Below, piece by piece: positions 1 through 9,041 of a DNA stretch of 46,264 bases. The stretch spans positions 1 to 46,264 of the forward strand of contig JABDDX010000012.1 in assembly GCA_013287375.1 (NCBI GenBank), given 5' to 3'. Each line of letters begins with the position of its first letter. Positions within the stretch are counted from its first letter, which is position 1. The position numbers were made by a program, and so were the translations under genes. The notes under the pieces were generated by a model. It saw only the letters and a list, made by a program, of their open reading frames with translations. It had not been told where the DNA came from and made no database searches. This DNA is from Bacteroidota bacterium. GTDB lineage: Bacteria > Bacteroidota > Bacteroidia > Sphingobacteriales > Sphingobacteriaceae.

Positions 1-1286
1 GCTTTACGGCAATAAAATCCTGTTGAACTGGCACCGGAAGCCTCGGTTGTAGCAGTTTTTGTGCTTGATGTATAATAATAATAAGTCCATAACCGGTTAG
101 TTGTGTTGCCTTGTAATGGCCATAAACAACCGTTATAAGCTATAGTTTGCCCAAAACGAGGATCGCGATTATCATAAAAATGTACCGGGTCCCAAGGATA
201 TTTAGTTGAAGAATTAGGTGTACTACCAGTTAAATTAGGTACTTTTCCATCTGCCATAGGGAATGCTATTACTTCATTCCAAGTTGGTGCATTGGAACCA
301 CTTCCACCTAATGATTTAGGGGTATTTGATTCTGTTAAGGTATTATTAAACCCGAGATTTTGATCATTAAGCGTATTATATTCCGTAACCATTACAGCTT
401 CAGGATTTACAGGAAGCGCAATTGCAGCACCGGTGCTTGTACCGCCTTGTGTAGTCCACATAGTTACATCCCATTTTGGATAAAGGCCATAACCGCTTGC
501 AGTTAATGTGGTAATAGCATTAGTACTGGCGGTGTAGGCAGCCTGCCAGCGACTTGCATCATTATTAACATTAAACTGCGGGCTTGCCCAGGTTAATAGC
601 ACCCTGCCAAGGAATGCTTGTGCGGCCCCTCTTGTAATACGGCCATAATCCTGTCCTGGCCAATTGTTAGGAAGATATACGATAGCAGTATCAAGATCAG
701 CAATGATTTGATTGAACGTTTGTGTTGTAGTATTACGGGGTAATTCGTCGGCCTGTTTTGCAGCGTTACCAACAACAGGCAATGGTGTTAAAACCAGTGG
801 TACGCCACCGTATAACCTAACTAAATCGAAGTAGCGGTATGCTCTCCAGAACAACGCCTGGGCTTTAAACCTATTTTTAGTAGGAACAGGTATCGGACTT
901 GCCGGCAAGTTTGCTATAAAATCGTTTATGTTGCGAATTTTGGCATAGTTATTATTATTTGCATTAGCTGACCCCAAATCGCCAACCGTAGACGTAGTGA
1001 CCGTACCAAGAGTAAATGTATTGCTTGAATAAGTTTCTTCTGTTAAGTTACCAGGACCAGTGGTACTGATGGTACTGAGCGAACCTCCGTTACCCGCCCA
1101 TCCTGGTAGGTTGGCCGTATAAATTGAATTAATATACTGTACCGCTACCACTGAATCGCTAAACAAAAGCGTTGCGGTATAAGTAGATTCGGGTACTTTA
1201 TCGTCAAGTACTTTTTTACAACTTGTTATATCCAGCAGCGCCATTGAAAACAGGGCTGCTAATGCTATGTAATATAATTTTTTCAT
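1..1286 (-). CDS. SusD-like outer-membrane glycan-binding lipoprotein (3' end outside window)
   Basis: This is the surface glycan-binding partner of the SusC transporter encoded just upstream. I read about 428 codons from ATG at 1286; the frame is open to the window edge, so the C-terminus is missing. The N-terminus is a lipoprotein signal: MKK, a hydrophobic stretch, then DITSC with the lipidated cysteine at residue 23, followed by KKVLDDKVPES, typical of SusD/RagB proteins. Further in are family-typical segments such as FKAQALFWRAYRYFDLVRLY and RITRGAAQAFLGRVLL, the TPR-like helices of SusD. The gene starts 11 nt after the susC stop, so the two are surely co-transcribed. SusD proteins usually bind the polysaccharide of their locus; the ligand cannot be read from sequence, but the surrounding enzymes suggest a pectic, rhamnose-containing glycan. 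Confidence 0.93.
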   Translation of the reverse strand, partial: MKKLYYIALAALFSMALLDITSCKKVLDDKVPESTYTATLLFSDSVVAVQYINSIYTANLPGWAGNGGSLSTISTTGPGNLTEETYSSNTFTLGTVTTSTVGDLGSANANNNNYAKIRNINDFIANLPASPIPVPTKNRFKAQALFWRAYRYFDLVRLYGGVPLVLTPLPVVGNAAKQADELPRNTTTQTFNQIIADLDTAIVYLPNNWPGQDYGRITRGAAQAFLGRVLLTWASPQFNVNNDASRWQAAYTASTNAITTLTASGYGLYPKWDVTMWTTQGGTSTGAAIALPVNPEAVMVTEYNTLNDQNLGFNNTLTESNTPKSLGGSGSNAPTWNEVIAFPMADGKVPNLTGSTPNSSTKYPWDPVHFYDNRDPRFGQTIAYNGCLWPLQGNTTNRLWTYYYYTSSTKTATTEASGASSTGFYCRK

Positions 1287-1297
1287 TTTTTTAATTA

Positions 1298-4200
1298 TTA
1301 AAAACCTGCATTTATACCTAATGTAATTGTTCTCTGCTCCGGATAAACATTCACTCCCGATCCCGGTGCCCTGTAAGACTCTGGGTATGGGTTAACTAAA
1401 TATGCAACATTGGTACATTGTGCAAATAAACGTGCGCTTGCAAGACCTATATGCTTTATCCAATTTCCAGGTATTGCATAGGATATATTAGCTTGTGAGA
1501 TATTCCAGCTAAAACTGCTGATAAACCAGAAATTACTTGTTACTGAATAATCAGCATAATAATAAGGAGCAGGTAATTTAGCATTCGGCGTTTGAGGTGT
1601 CCAGTACCCTTCATTCCATAGCGCAGTCCTGTTTTCTTGCAAATCGCCATGAGCCGAATAATATGTACCATAGTCATAACTACCCAACTGGCCGGTACCG
1701 CCCCACGAAAGGCCGGTATTAACACTTATGCTAAAAGATTTGTATGTTACCCCGTAATTAAATCCTAACCCATTATGGTTGCTTGATTTATTGCTCAGGT
1801 ATTTTTCGTCTGCGTATGCATTTGTGCTTGAGGGGCCTATTATACCGTTATGATCCAAGTCGGCATAATTGATCATACCGGGTGCGGGTGTTAAGCCAAA
1901 TATTTTAACATTGCTTGCACCACCAGCTTCTGCTGCCCGGGAGGCGATGATAGCATTAGCTTGTGCTTGCGTGCGGATCAAACCTAAACTTTCATAACCA
2001 AATACACCACCATCATCAGATTTTCCGTCGCGATCCTGGGCAGTACCTATTATACCTGCAGCCTGCGGCACCAGGATATCTTTATCATCACTCCAGTTGT
2101 AAAATGCTGTAACGTTATAGCTCCAATCCTGGTTTATGTGGTCTCTCCATGTAATGGTAATTTCTGTACCAAAGTTGTTTACTGAACCATAATTTTCTAC
2201 CGGCGCTGTATTGCCAACAGTTAAAGGTGTAGCAGCAGAAGTAGCTGCAAGCATGTCATAAGCGTGTGTAAAATAATAATCAGCGGTTACTGCCAAACGG
2301 TTCTTCAAAAATGCTGCATCCACACCATAGTCCGTCTCGAATTTATGGTCCCAGGTAGCATCCGGGTTCGGAAGTGCGGCCGCCGTAATACCATTGCCCC
2401 GGCTTCCTTCAGCAAACACGGCACCTCCACTGCTGCCTTGTCCTATATTGTATTGTTGAAAATACTCATAAGCAGATTTGTTTACAGAAGATGTTCCTAA
2501 TAAACCCCAATCTCCACGTACTTTTAACTGATCAACCCAAGGGGCAAACTCTTTAAAAAATGGTTCATTCGAGATTACCCAACCTGCTGATACCTGCCCA
2601 AATCCTCCCCACCTTTTACCAGGTGCGAAGTATGTTGTACCATCTTCACGGCCAGTAAGCTGTAAAAGATAAGTTCCATCGTAGTCATAATTTAAACGCT
2701 GTATAAATGATTCAAAGGCATACTCGTACACAATGCTATTGGCCTGATTTACGGTTTGAGTACCTGTGGCAAAATTATCATTTGGTAAAGCCCCTATAAT
2801 AGGGTTTGTAATTGATGTAACTACCCCATCTCCGCTATTGCCCGTCTGCTCGTATAGTGCTAATGCAGTTATGTTGTTTTTACCGAAACTGTGCTGGTAA
2901 TTAAGCTTTGCGTCTAACTGATAACTTTTTACAAGGTCAGGACTGAATGTAACATCATCTCCGTTGGAAATTGGCTTTGCAGTTCCTATCGTTCCGCCTG
3001 GTATATGATCATTATCGCCTGTTCCTGAATATGTGTAATAAGTAAATGCAGTTCCGTATTGTGATGAAAAGGCTGTATTTATATTATCATTGAATGAAAA
3101 GCCTGCCGACAAACCCTTAATGCCAGGTATTTCGTAATCAACATGGGCCAAAAAGTTGGTAACGTAGTCAGGTTGTTGTTCAAAGTTATTTGAGCTTTGT
3201 AAAAGCGGGAAGTTTACAAGATCAATTGTGTTTGCAACACTACTGTTTCCAACCGAGTACACAGGGTTCCCATTTATAAAATATGGCATCCATGGCAAGT
3301 GCTCACCAAGTATCAAAACGTCATTATTAAGACTTTCTGATGGATATTTCATCCAAAATTCCTTTGCAAATGAATAATCAAAACTAAGGTTAACGCCAAC
3401 TGTTAAACCTTTTGCTGGTTTTGTTTCGACATTGGCACGCAGGCCCCATTTATAGTTTTCAAGGCCTGAAAAATTGGAGTTTTGATTTGTAAAATTACCT
3501 GATATAAAATAGGTCGCCTTATCAGTACCGCCTGACACATTTAAATTTTCATGTTCAACATCGGCTGCGTGAAAATAGTTTTTAAGCCAGTTCTGGTTAT
3601 TGGCCGGATTGGAGAAATAGGCCAATTCGTCTGGCGTATACCAAGCGGTATTCAATTTATTGTTTACTATATCGTAACCATCAGCTTTAAGCGAATCACC
3701 TGTAAGTGCACCAGTCGGTGACATAACACTCGTTTGTGTGTAGGCATTGCTCCACTTGGCCATTTCTGCACCAGTAAGGTATTTTGGCAGTTGCATGGCA
3801 TTTGAGGTACCAAATTGGCTTGAAAAACTAATCTTTGGCGCGCCTATCCTTCCTTTTTTGGTACGCACTATAATTGCTCCATTGGCACCGTTCACACCAT
3901 AAACGGCAGCTTCGGCATCCTTTAATATAGAGATACTTTCAATCTCACTCGCATCTAAAAGATCAAAATCTGCCTCAGTACGCTGTACATCATCAATAAT
4001 GAAAAGCGGAGTAACAATGCCCCCATTTGAATTGAGCGTTACAGGATTACGGATTGTTACGCTTGATGTTGGCTGGCCTGGTCGGGCATTTTCGGTTATA
4101 TTCAGACTAGGGGTTTGCCCAGACAAAGTACCAAGAAAGTTAAGACCAGGTATATCCTGAACATCTTTAGGACTAATAGTAGCTACCGACCCTGTTAAAG

Positions 4201-4558
4201 TGGATTTCTTTTGCGTACCGTAACCTACTACTACAACCTCATCGAGGCTGTTATTATTAGGTACCAATTTAAAATCCGCATTTTTTTCGCCTACTCTTAA
4301 TGTCTTCGATTGATAGGAATAGCCAACAAAGCTTACACCTATTACAACGTTTTGTAAGTTGGTTACTTTTATAGCGTATTTGCCATTTACATCGGTAACG
4401 GTTGCTGCACTACTACCTTTAACCTGTACGGTTACGCCAGGCAGCGGTTGGCTTTTTTCATCGAGCACTGTACCTGAGACAGTTCGATTCTGTGCTTTTA
4501 GCACGTTGCTGATGCTGAGTAGCAGCAACACTAAAAATAAAAGGTAAATTTTTCTCAT
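1298..4558 (-). CDS. SusC/RagA-type TonB-dependent outer-membrane transporter
   Basis: A 1086-residue TonB-dependent receptor that imports oligosaccharides across the outer membrane using TonB energy. After a signal peptide (residues about 1-22) comes a carboxypeptidase-regulatory-like beta domain (about 25-105: VSGTVLDEKSQPLPGVTVQV). Then comes the SusC hallmark DEVVVVGYGTQKK (about 106-118), the plug domain (DVQDIPGLNFLGTLSG onward) and a long beta-barrel ending in an aromatic C-terminal Phe (ITLGINAGF). Its length is normal for the family. It is the first gene of the susC-susD pair, both leftward. A 16-nt element shared with the DUF3826 gene lies 53 nt upstream of the start (4612-4627). 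The transported glycan is inferred from neighbours, not from the protein itself. Confidence 0.96.
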   Translation of the reverse strand: MRKIYLLFLVLLLLSISNVLKAQNRTVSGTVLDEKSQPLPGVTVQVKGSSAATVTDVNGKYAIKVTNLQNVVIGVSFVGYSYQSKTLRVGEKNADFKLVPNNNSLDEVVVVGYGTQKKSTLTGSVATISPKDVQDIPGLNFLGTLSGQTPSLNITENARPGQPTSSVTIRNPVTLNSNGGIVTPLFIIDDVQRTEADFDLLDASEIESISILKDAEAAVYGVNGANGAIIVRTKKGRIGAPKISFSSQFGTSNAMQLPKYLTGAEMAKWSNAYTQTSVMSPTGALTGDSLKADGYDIVNNKLNTAWYTPDELAYFSNPANNQNWLKNYFHAADVEHENLNVSGGTDKATYFISGNFTNQNSNFSGLENYKWGLRANVETKPAKGLTVGVNLSFDYSFAKEFWMKYPSESLNNDVLILGEHLPWMPYFINGNPVYSVGNSSVANTIDLVNFPLLQSSNNFEQQPDYVTNFLAHVDYEIPGIKGLSAGFSFNDNINTAFSSQYGTAFTYYTYSGTGDNDHIPGGTIGTAKPISNGDDVTFSPDLVKSYQLDAKLNYQHSFGKNNITALALYEQTGNSGDGVVTSITNPIIGALPNDNFATGTQTVNQANSIVYEYAFESFIQRLNYDYDGTYLLQLTGREDGTTYFAPGKRWGGFGQVSAGWVISNEPFFKEFAPWVDQLKVRGDWGLLGTSSVNKSAYEYFQQYNIGQGSSGGAVFAEGSRGNGITAAALPNPDATWDHKFETDYGVDAAFLKNRLAVTADYYFTHAYDMLAATSAATPLTVGNTAPVENYGSVNNFGTEITITWRDHINQDWSYNVTAFYNWSDDKDILVPQAAGIIGTAQDRDGKSDDGGVFGYESLGLIRTQAQANAIIASRAAEAGGASNVKIFGLTPAPGMINYADLDHNGIIGPSSTNAYADEKYLSNKSSNHNGLGFNYGVTYKSFSISVNTGLSWGGTGQLGSYDYGTYYSAHGDLQENRTALWNEGYWTPQTPNAKLPAPYYYADYSVTSNFWFISSFSWNISQANISYAIPGNWIKHIGLASARLFAQCTNVAYLVNPYPESYRAPGSGVNVYPEQRTITLGINAGF

Positions 4559-4611
4559 AAAAATTAGGTTAATTTATAATTGGTATATATTTAGGGCTTA
4601 TTTAATAATAC

Positions 4612-4627
4612 TTCTCACTTTATTATC
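4612..4627 (-). promoter_or_regulatory. 16-nt repeated element upstream of susC (copy 1)
   Basis: On the minus strand this reads GATAATAAAGTGAGAA, preceded by TTT. An identical 16-mer lies at 5351-5366 ahead of the next leftward gene. Both copies have the same orientation relative to the downstream start codon, 53 and 34 nt away. The exact match in two leader regions suggests a shared promoter or operator element of this locus. The role is inferred. Confidence 0.45.
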
Positions 4628-4644
4628 AAACTCATTTTACTTTC

Positions 4645-5316
4645 TTATCCTTTTTGGCTGGATTTGTCTTTAATACGCTGCTGCCATTCCGCTGCCTCTT
4701 TCTTCATATCATACCCCTGGGCTGATAAATAGTTATTAATCCTTCCTTTGTATTTACCAAACCAGGCATGTTTTTTTTCTGATGATTCTGCATCTATGGC
4801 GTGCTCCCTCGCTTCTACCAGCCATGCTTTAATTTGTTTTTTTTGCACATCGCTTAAGTTTGGGATTTCATCCAGGTAGGCATTATAAGTTAAAGGCAAT
4901 ATCCTGTAGGTCATTTGATCTTTAACCTCATCAATCTGCTCATTGTTTAACTTAGTGCTAAGTTTTGCTAAATAAGTACGGTGTAACTTATCAAGTTGCT
5001 TATCCACATTGCTGTCAATTGCGGCTATTTGTGTATTAGCGGTAGTTTTATCATCACCCTGCTTTGATTTTATATCTTTTACTTGTTGATTGCGGGTGTC
5101 ATGTATAGCGCTTAAGTCGCGGTACTGATCTACTATAATAGCAACTACGCGTTTAAACTTTACAGAATCAGTAATGTTAAGCGCTGTAACAATCTTTTCT
5201 GATCTTTTGGTAATTACTTGTGTATAATTTGCCTGCTCATTAGCATCTGTGCTTTGAGCATAGGTAAAGCTAATACTGCATAATGTTAATCCGGCTATTA
5301 AAAGGTATTTCTTCAT
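4645..5316 (-). CDS. Secreted DUF3826-family protein
   Basis: A 223-residue exported protein that I assign to DUF3826, a family of unknown function repeatedly found in Bacteroidota polysaccharide loci. An in-frame ATG lies 18 nt upstream (MIYYIIM...), but the MKKYLLIAGLTL start at 5316 gives a clean signal peptide (cleavage near TYAQ, about residue 20) and is preferred. The rest is mostly helical and charged. The C-terminal third contains LSDVQKKQIKAWLVEAREHA followed by the segment GKYKGRINNYLSAQGYD. That segment is matched in pattern (AREQAID...YKTKIEDYFTNNG) by the second family member at 40078-40770. No catalytic motif is visible. It has its own upstream 16-nt element shared with susC, so it is likely co-regulated with the transporter. 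Family membership was judged by eye, not by a profile search. Confidence 0.75.
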   Translation of the reverse strand: MKKYLLIAGLTLCSISFTYAQSTDANEQANYTQVITKRSEKIVTALNITDSVKFKRVVAIIVDQYRDLSAIHDTRNQQVKDIKSKQGDDKTTANTQIAAIDSNVDKQLDKLHRTYLAKLSTKLNNEQIDEVKDQMTYRILPLTYNAYLDEIPNLSDVQKKQIKAWLVEAREHAIDAESSEKKHAWFGKYKGRINNYLSAQGYDMKKEAAEWQQRIKDKSSQKG

Positions 5317-5334
5317 TATTATATAGTATATCAA

Positions 5335-5739
5335 AAATGGTTTATATAAATTCTCACTTTATTATCCAATTATCAACAAGATAATTGTACTAAAAACACT
5401 AATTAATTATTCAACTAAACATCAAATACTTAATCCAGAAAAAATAATATATATAATTATTAATTGGTTTTATAATCATGCAGACATGCAATGCATTTAG
5501 ACTGTCTACAATAACAAATATCATTGAAACGTAATTGTTATTACTACCCATATTTATCAACTTATTGTATCATCTTATCATAAGGATAATTAGTGTATAT
5601 AGCAGTATATTTACATTGTATTTTACCAGGATGCTTGATGGGATCAACTTTTTTTCAGTAAATTTAAAATCTCAACCCGGATAGCCAATTATTTCCAAGC
5701 CAATTATCTGATTATTATTTTAGTAGATTTTAGTTCAAA
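5335..5739. other. AT-rich divergent intergenic region (DUF3826 / AraC regulator)
   Basis: About 400 bases without a gene separate the leftward DUF3826 gene from the rightward AraC gene. It must hold both promoters. The left end contains the second copy of the 16-nt element (5351-5366). The rest is very AT-rich; I found no complete TTG/TAnnTTTG promoter pair and no convincing hairpin terminator. A regulator that controls this locus could bind here, but no operator could be read with certainty. Confidence 0.5.
5351..5366 (-). promoter_or_regulatory. 16-nt repeated element upstream of DUF3826 gene (copy 2)
   Basis: On the minus strand this reads GATAATAAAGTGAGAA, identical to 4612-4627. It lies 34 nt upstream of the MKKYLL start codon at 5316. 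On the plus strand the 10-mer ATTATCCAAT at 5361-5370 overlaps it. The same 10-mer recurs at 40865-40874, upstream of the second DUF3826 gene and in the same orientation relative to that gene. Confidence 0.45.
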
Positions 5740-6642
5740 ATGAAACCACATTTTCTTAAAGTAGCTGTACAACCGCAAAATTCCTTTAGTATAAGCCATG
5801 ATATTTTGCCTACCTTCAGGGGCATATGGCACTATCATCCGGAGCTTGAACTGCACTATGTTATTAAAGGAGAAGGCGTACGTTTTATTGGTGATAATAT
5901 CAGCAACTTTTCTTCGGGAGAAATATTGCTGCTAGGAGAAAAATTACCGCATTGCTGGCGTTGTAAAGAAGAGTACTTTCAACCGGATTCCGGACTTAAT
6001 GTAGAAGTGATTGTTATACACTTTTTGCCTGATTGCCTTGGGCGATATTTATTGAATTTACCGGAAGCATATTTGCTGCCAAAACTTTTTGAAAAGGCTA
6101 AAAACGGCCTTATTATAAATGGCAAAGCTAAAGAAGAACTAAAGCAATTAATGCACCGCGCGGTAAATGCCAATAACCTGGATAGGATTATTGTGCTGCT
6201 ATCTATACTTAAAGTTTTAGCTGAAAATGAGGATTCTGAACCGATAACATTATCGCATAACGAATTTCATCAATCAAACGAATTAGATACTATACGCCTT
6301 AATAAAGTTTGCTCATATACCCTGACTAATTATAAGAAGGAAATAAGCTTAAACGAGATTGCTGCAATTGGCAACCTGAGTGTTACATCGTTTTGCAGGT
6401 ATTTTAAGTTGATGACCAAAAAGACATTCTCTGACTTTTTAACAGAGATAAGGATAAGCCATGCCTGCCGGTTTTTGATTGAGGATAAATTGCCTACGGA
6501 AGTAATTTGTTTTGAGTGTGGATTTAACAATATTTCGAACTTTTACCGGCACTTTAAAAAAGTAACCGGCATGACTCCGCTGGAATATAAGAGAAGATAT
6601 TTGAAAGGGCAAACCACTCATGTTGTTGCTCAAAGCGCTTAA
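5740..6642 (+). CDS. AraC-family transcriptional regulator (cupin sensor + HTH)
   Basis: A 300-residue cytoplasmic regulator. The N-terminal half is a cupin sensor domain (HYHPELELHYVIKGEG at about residues 30-46, then FSSGEILLLGEKLPHCW), which in this family binds a small sugar. The C-terminal hundred residues form the AraC double helix-turn-helix: LNEIAAIGNLSVTSFCRYFK, then FECGFNNISNFYRHFKKVTG and the closing MTPLEYKRRY. It lies between the susC side and the hydrolase operon. Its stop codon is separated by a single base from the stop of the convergent GH2 gene. It probably controls the locus in response to a released sugar such as rhamnose, but the inducer is inference. The AraC sensor plus position is all the sequence gives; no operator could be assigned. 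Confidence 0.93.
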   Translation: MKPHFLKVAVQPQNSFSISHDILPTFRGIWHYHPELELHYVIKGEGVRFIGDNISNFSSGEILLLGEKLPHCWRCKEEYFQPDSGLNVEVIVIHFLPDCLGRYLLNLPEAYLLPKLFEKAKNGLIINGKAKEELKQLMHRAVNANNLDRIIVLLSILKVLAENEDSEPITLSHNEFHQSNELDTIRLNKVCSYTLTNYKKEISLNEIAAIGNLSVTSFCRYFKLMTKKTFSDFLTEIRISHACRFLIEDKLPTEVICFECGFNNISNFYRHFKKVTGMTPLEYKRRYLKGQTTHVVAQSA

Positions 6643-6643
6643 T

Positions 6644-9034
6644 CTACTTTGTGTTCAAAGTTAAAGTTGACGGCATTAGACCTCTTGAGGTAGCTTCTAC
6701 TAAAACCTCCCCTTTTATTTTTTGTGAGCGCACTATCAGCAGGCACATGCCGTGGAACGCTTTGCGGTAGTTCGCTTTAAATGGTTCCATACTTATTTGG
6801 GAGCCGTTATCAACGCCTGCAATACTGGCAGCACCTTTTACTTTAAAAGTAACGAGGTTTTCGGCATCGGGGATTATGTTTCCATCTTTATCCAAAACTT
6901 TTACTGTGATAAATGAGAGGTCGTTGCCATCAGCATAAATAGATTTCCTGTCGGCAATTAGTTGAATTTTCGCAGGTGCACCCGCTGTATGAATTTCTTG
7001 TGATAATACGATCTTTCCATTTTTACGGGATATTGCTTTTAATGTGCCCGGCTCAAATTTCACTTTCCATGACACATGCAGATCATCTCCTTGTTTTTTC
7101 TTGATTCCTAATGATTTGCCATTTAAAAAAAGTTCCACTTCGTCGGCCTGGCTATAGTATGCCCAAACATCAACCAGTTGGCCTGGTTTCCAATTCCAGT
7201 GAGGTAAGAGATGCAGAACTGGTTTATCCGTCCACTCACTTTGGTACATATAATAAACATCCTTTGGAAAGCCAGCCAAATCAACAATACCAAAATATGA
7301 ACTGCGGGCAGGCCATGGATATGGCGTTGGCTCGCCCAGGTAATCGAAGCCCGTCCAGATAAAAAGACCGGAAAGAAAGTCGTATTTTTTAATAATCTTC
7401 CAGGTTTCTTCGTGCGTTGAGCCCCAGTAAGCGGCTACATTATCATAAGCAGTGACTGCAAATTGAAGATTGCCTTGTGTAAATGGAATTTTTGAACTTT
7501 GTGGCCAATGGCGGGTAGTATCGGTTGGTGTATCATAAAATCCCCGGGTTTCCAACGCCGACATGGTTTCCGTAGCGATAAATTTTTGGTTGGGATAATT
7601 CTTTAAAAAATCAGCATATACTTCCTGGTGGTAGTTTAGGCCAACCAAATCCAAAGCACCTGATTTATAGATGAAATTTTTATGTGGATCAGATTCGCTT
7701 AAAGCTGATGTAACCGGACGGGTGTCGTCGAGATTCTTTACGATCTTAACCAGTTCGCGGGTTATTGCAATACCGGTGCTATCAAATTGTTCGCGAATCT
7801 CGTTACCTACACTCCATATAAAAACGCAGGGGTGGTTACGATCGCGGAGGATTTGGTCTGTCAGATCTTGTTTGTGCCATTGGGCCCAGTCTTCATGATA
7901 ATCGTGTTTAGTTTTTTTCTTGGCCCACATATCAAATGCTTCATCCATTACCAAAAAGCCCATTTTGTCGCAAAGGTCCAAAAACTCAGGTGCAGGCGGG
8001 TTATGCGAAGTACGGATGGCGTTACAACCCATTTGCTTTAAAATTTGCAGCTGCCTTTCAATTGCACGGGTATTTACTGCTGCGCCCAAAGCCCCCAGAT
8101 CATGGTGCATGCAAACGCCTTTTATTTTTATTTGGATGCCGTTTAGAGAAAAACCCTTTTGACTATCGAACTTAAACGAGCGGATGCCTATGTTAACTTG
8201 ATAATCGTCCAATAATTCGTTCCCCTTAAATAACTGCAAAACGACTTTATATAAATAAGGATGATCGGTAGACCATAAAATGGGATTTTTAATTACTACA
8301 TCTCTAATGGCACCAACCTGATTAATTGATGATAAATTATCGGCAACAACTTTGCCCATTTCGTTATAAATAATAGCTTTTAAACTCAGGCTTTTATCGG
8401 TAGATGATATGCTGGTGCTGATATTTACAATTGCACTGGAATTACTTATTTGTGGTGTGGTTATAAAAGTACCCCATTGTTTAAAATGGGATTTATTTAC
8501 TGTAGTAAGCCATACATTACGATAAATGCCTGAACCGCTATACCAGCGTGAATTAGGCTGATCGGAATTGTCAACCCTTACCGCAATAATGTTTGTTTGA
8601 TTTCCAAATTTCAGATAACCGGTAAGATCATAATTGAAAGAGATATAGCCGTTAGACCTTTTGCCCAGGTAATGGCTGTTTATCCAAACTTCGCTGTTAC
8701 GGTAAACGCCATCGAAATTGATGATGATGTTTTTGCTTTTTGACGATAATGGTAATGTGAATGTTTTGCGATACCAGCCAATCCCTGTTGGTAAACCACC
8801 CTCATTTGCTGTGGATGGATTTTTTTGGCTGAAGCTACCTTCTATGCTCCAATCATGCGGCAGATCGAGGGTGCGCCATTTGTTGTCGTTAAATGTGTTG
8901 CTTTTGGCTAAACTGTCATCGCCAAGCATAAACTTCCAAGTACTGTCGAAATTTTCGACTTTTCGTACAGATTGTGCTGATGCGCTAAACCAACCTGCAA
9001 AAACAAAACTGATGAAAACAAAAAACAGCTTCAT
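6644..9034 (-). CDS. Glycoside hydrolase family 2 beta-galactosidase-like enzyme
   Basis: A secreted 796-residue GH2 enzyme with a signal peptide (residues 1-21, cut after SASAQ). The order is: N-terminal sugar-binding jelly roll (about 30-180, DLPHDWSIEG), immunoglobulin-like domain (about 185-290), TIM barrel (about 295-600) and C-terminal beta domains, including a DUF4982-type segment around the ELFLNGKSLG motif. The general acid/base is Glu412 in WSVGNE, and the nucleophile is Glu489 in FIATET. Conserved GH2 segments (RTSHNPP; GFDYLGEPTPYPWPARSSYFG) point to beta-galactosidase-type specificity, fitting removal of galactose side chains. It is the last gene of the six-gene hydrolase operon, 7 nt after the GH43-like gene. 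Other GH2 activities (beta-glucuronidase, beta-mannosidase) are less likely but not excluded. Confidence 0.92.
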   Translation of the reverse strand: MKLFFVFISFVFAGWFSASAQSVRKVENFDSTWKFMLGDDSLAKSNTFNDNKWRTLDLPHDWSIEGSFSQKNPSTANEGGLPTGIGWYRKTFTLPLSSKSKNIIINFDGVYRNSEVWINSHYLGKRSNGYISFNYDLTGYLKFGNQTNIIAVRVDNSDQPNSRWYSGSGIYRNVWLTTVNKSHFKQWGTFITTPQISNSSAIVNISTSISSTDKSLSLKAIIYNEMGKVVADNLSSINQVGAIRDVVIKNPILWSTDHPYLYKVVLQLFKGNELLDDYQVNIGIRSFKFDSQKGFSLNGIQIKIKGVCMHHDLGALGAAVNTRAIERQLQILKQMGCNAIRTSHNPPAPEFLDLCDKMGFLVMDEAFDMWAKKKTKHDYHEDWAQWHKQDLTDQILRDRNHPCVFIWSVGNEIREQFDSTGIAITRELVKIVKNLDDTRPVTSALSESDPHKNFIYKSGALDLVGLNYHQEVYADFLKNYPNQKFIATETMSALETRGFYDTPTDTTRHWPQSSKIPFTQGNLQFAVTAYDNVAAYWGSTHEETWKIIKKYDFLSGLFIWTGFDYLGEPTPYPWPARSSYFGIVDLAGFPKDVYYMYQSEWTDKPVLHLLPHWNWKPGQLVDVWAYYSQADEVELFLNGKSLGIKKKQGDDLHVSWKVKFEPGTLKAISRKNGKIVLSQEIHTAGAPAKIQLIADRKSIYADGNDLSFITVKVLDKDGNIIPDAENLVTFKVKGAASIAGVDNGSQISMEPFKANYRKAFHGMCLLIVRSQKIKGEVLVEATSRGLMPSTLTLNTK

Positions 9035-9041
9035 GTAATGA

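Noticed and set aside
593..775. Minus-strand open frame of 60 codons
   Set aside because: It lies wholly inside the susD coding region in another frame and has no recognisable features.
7111..8175. Several plus-strand open frames of 75-84 codons
   Set aside because: They are antisense shadows of the GH2 gene, with no family motif and no start context.
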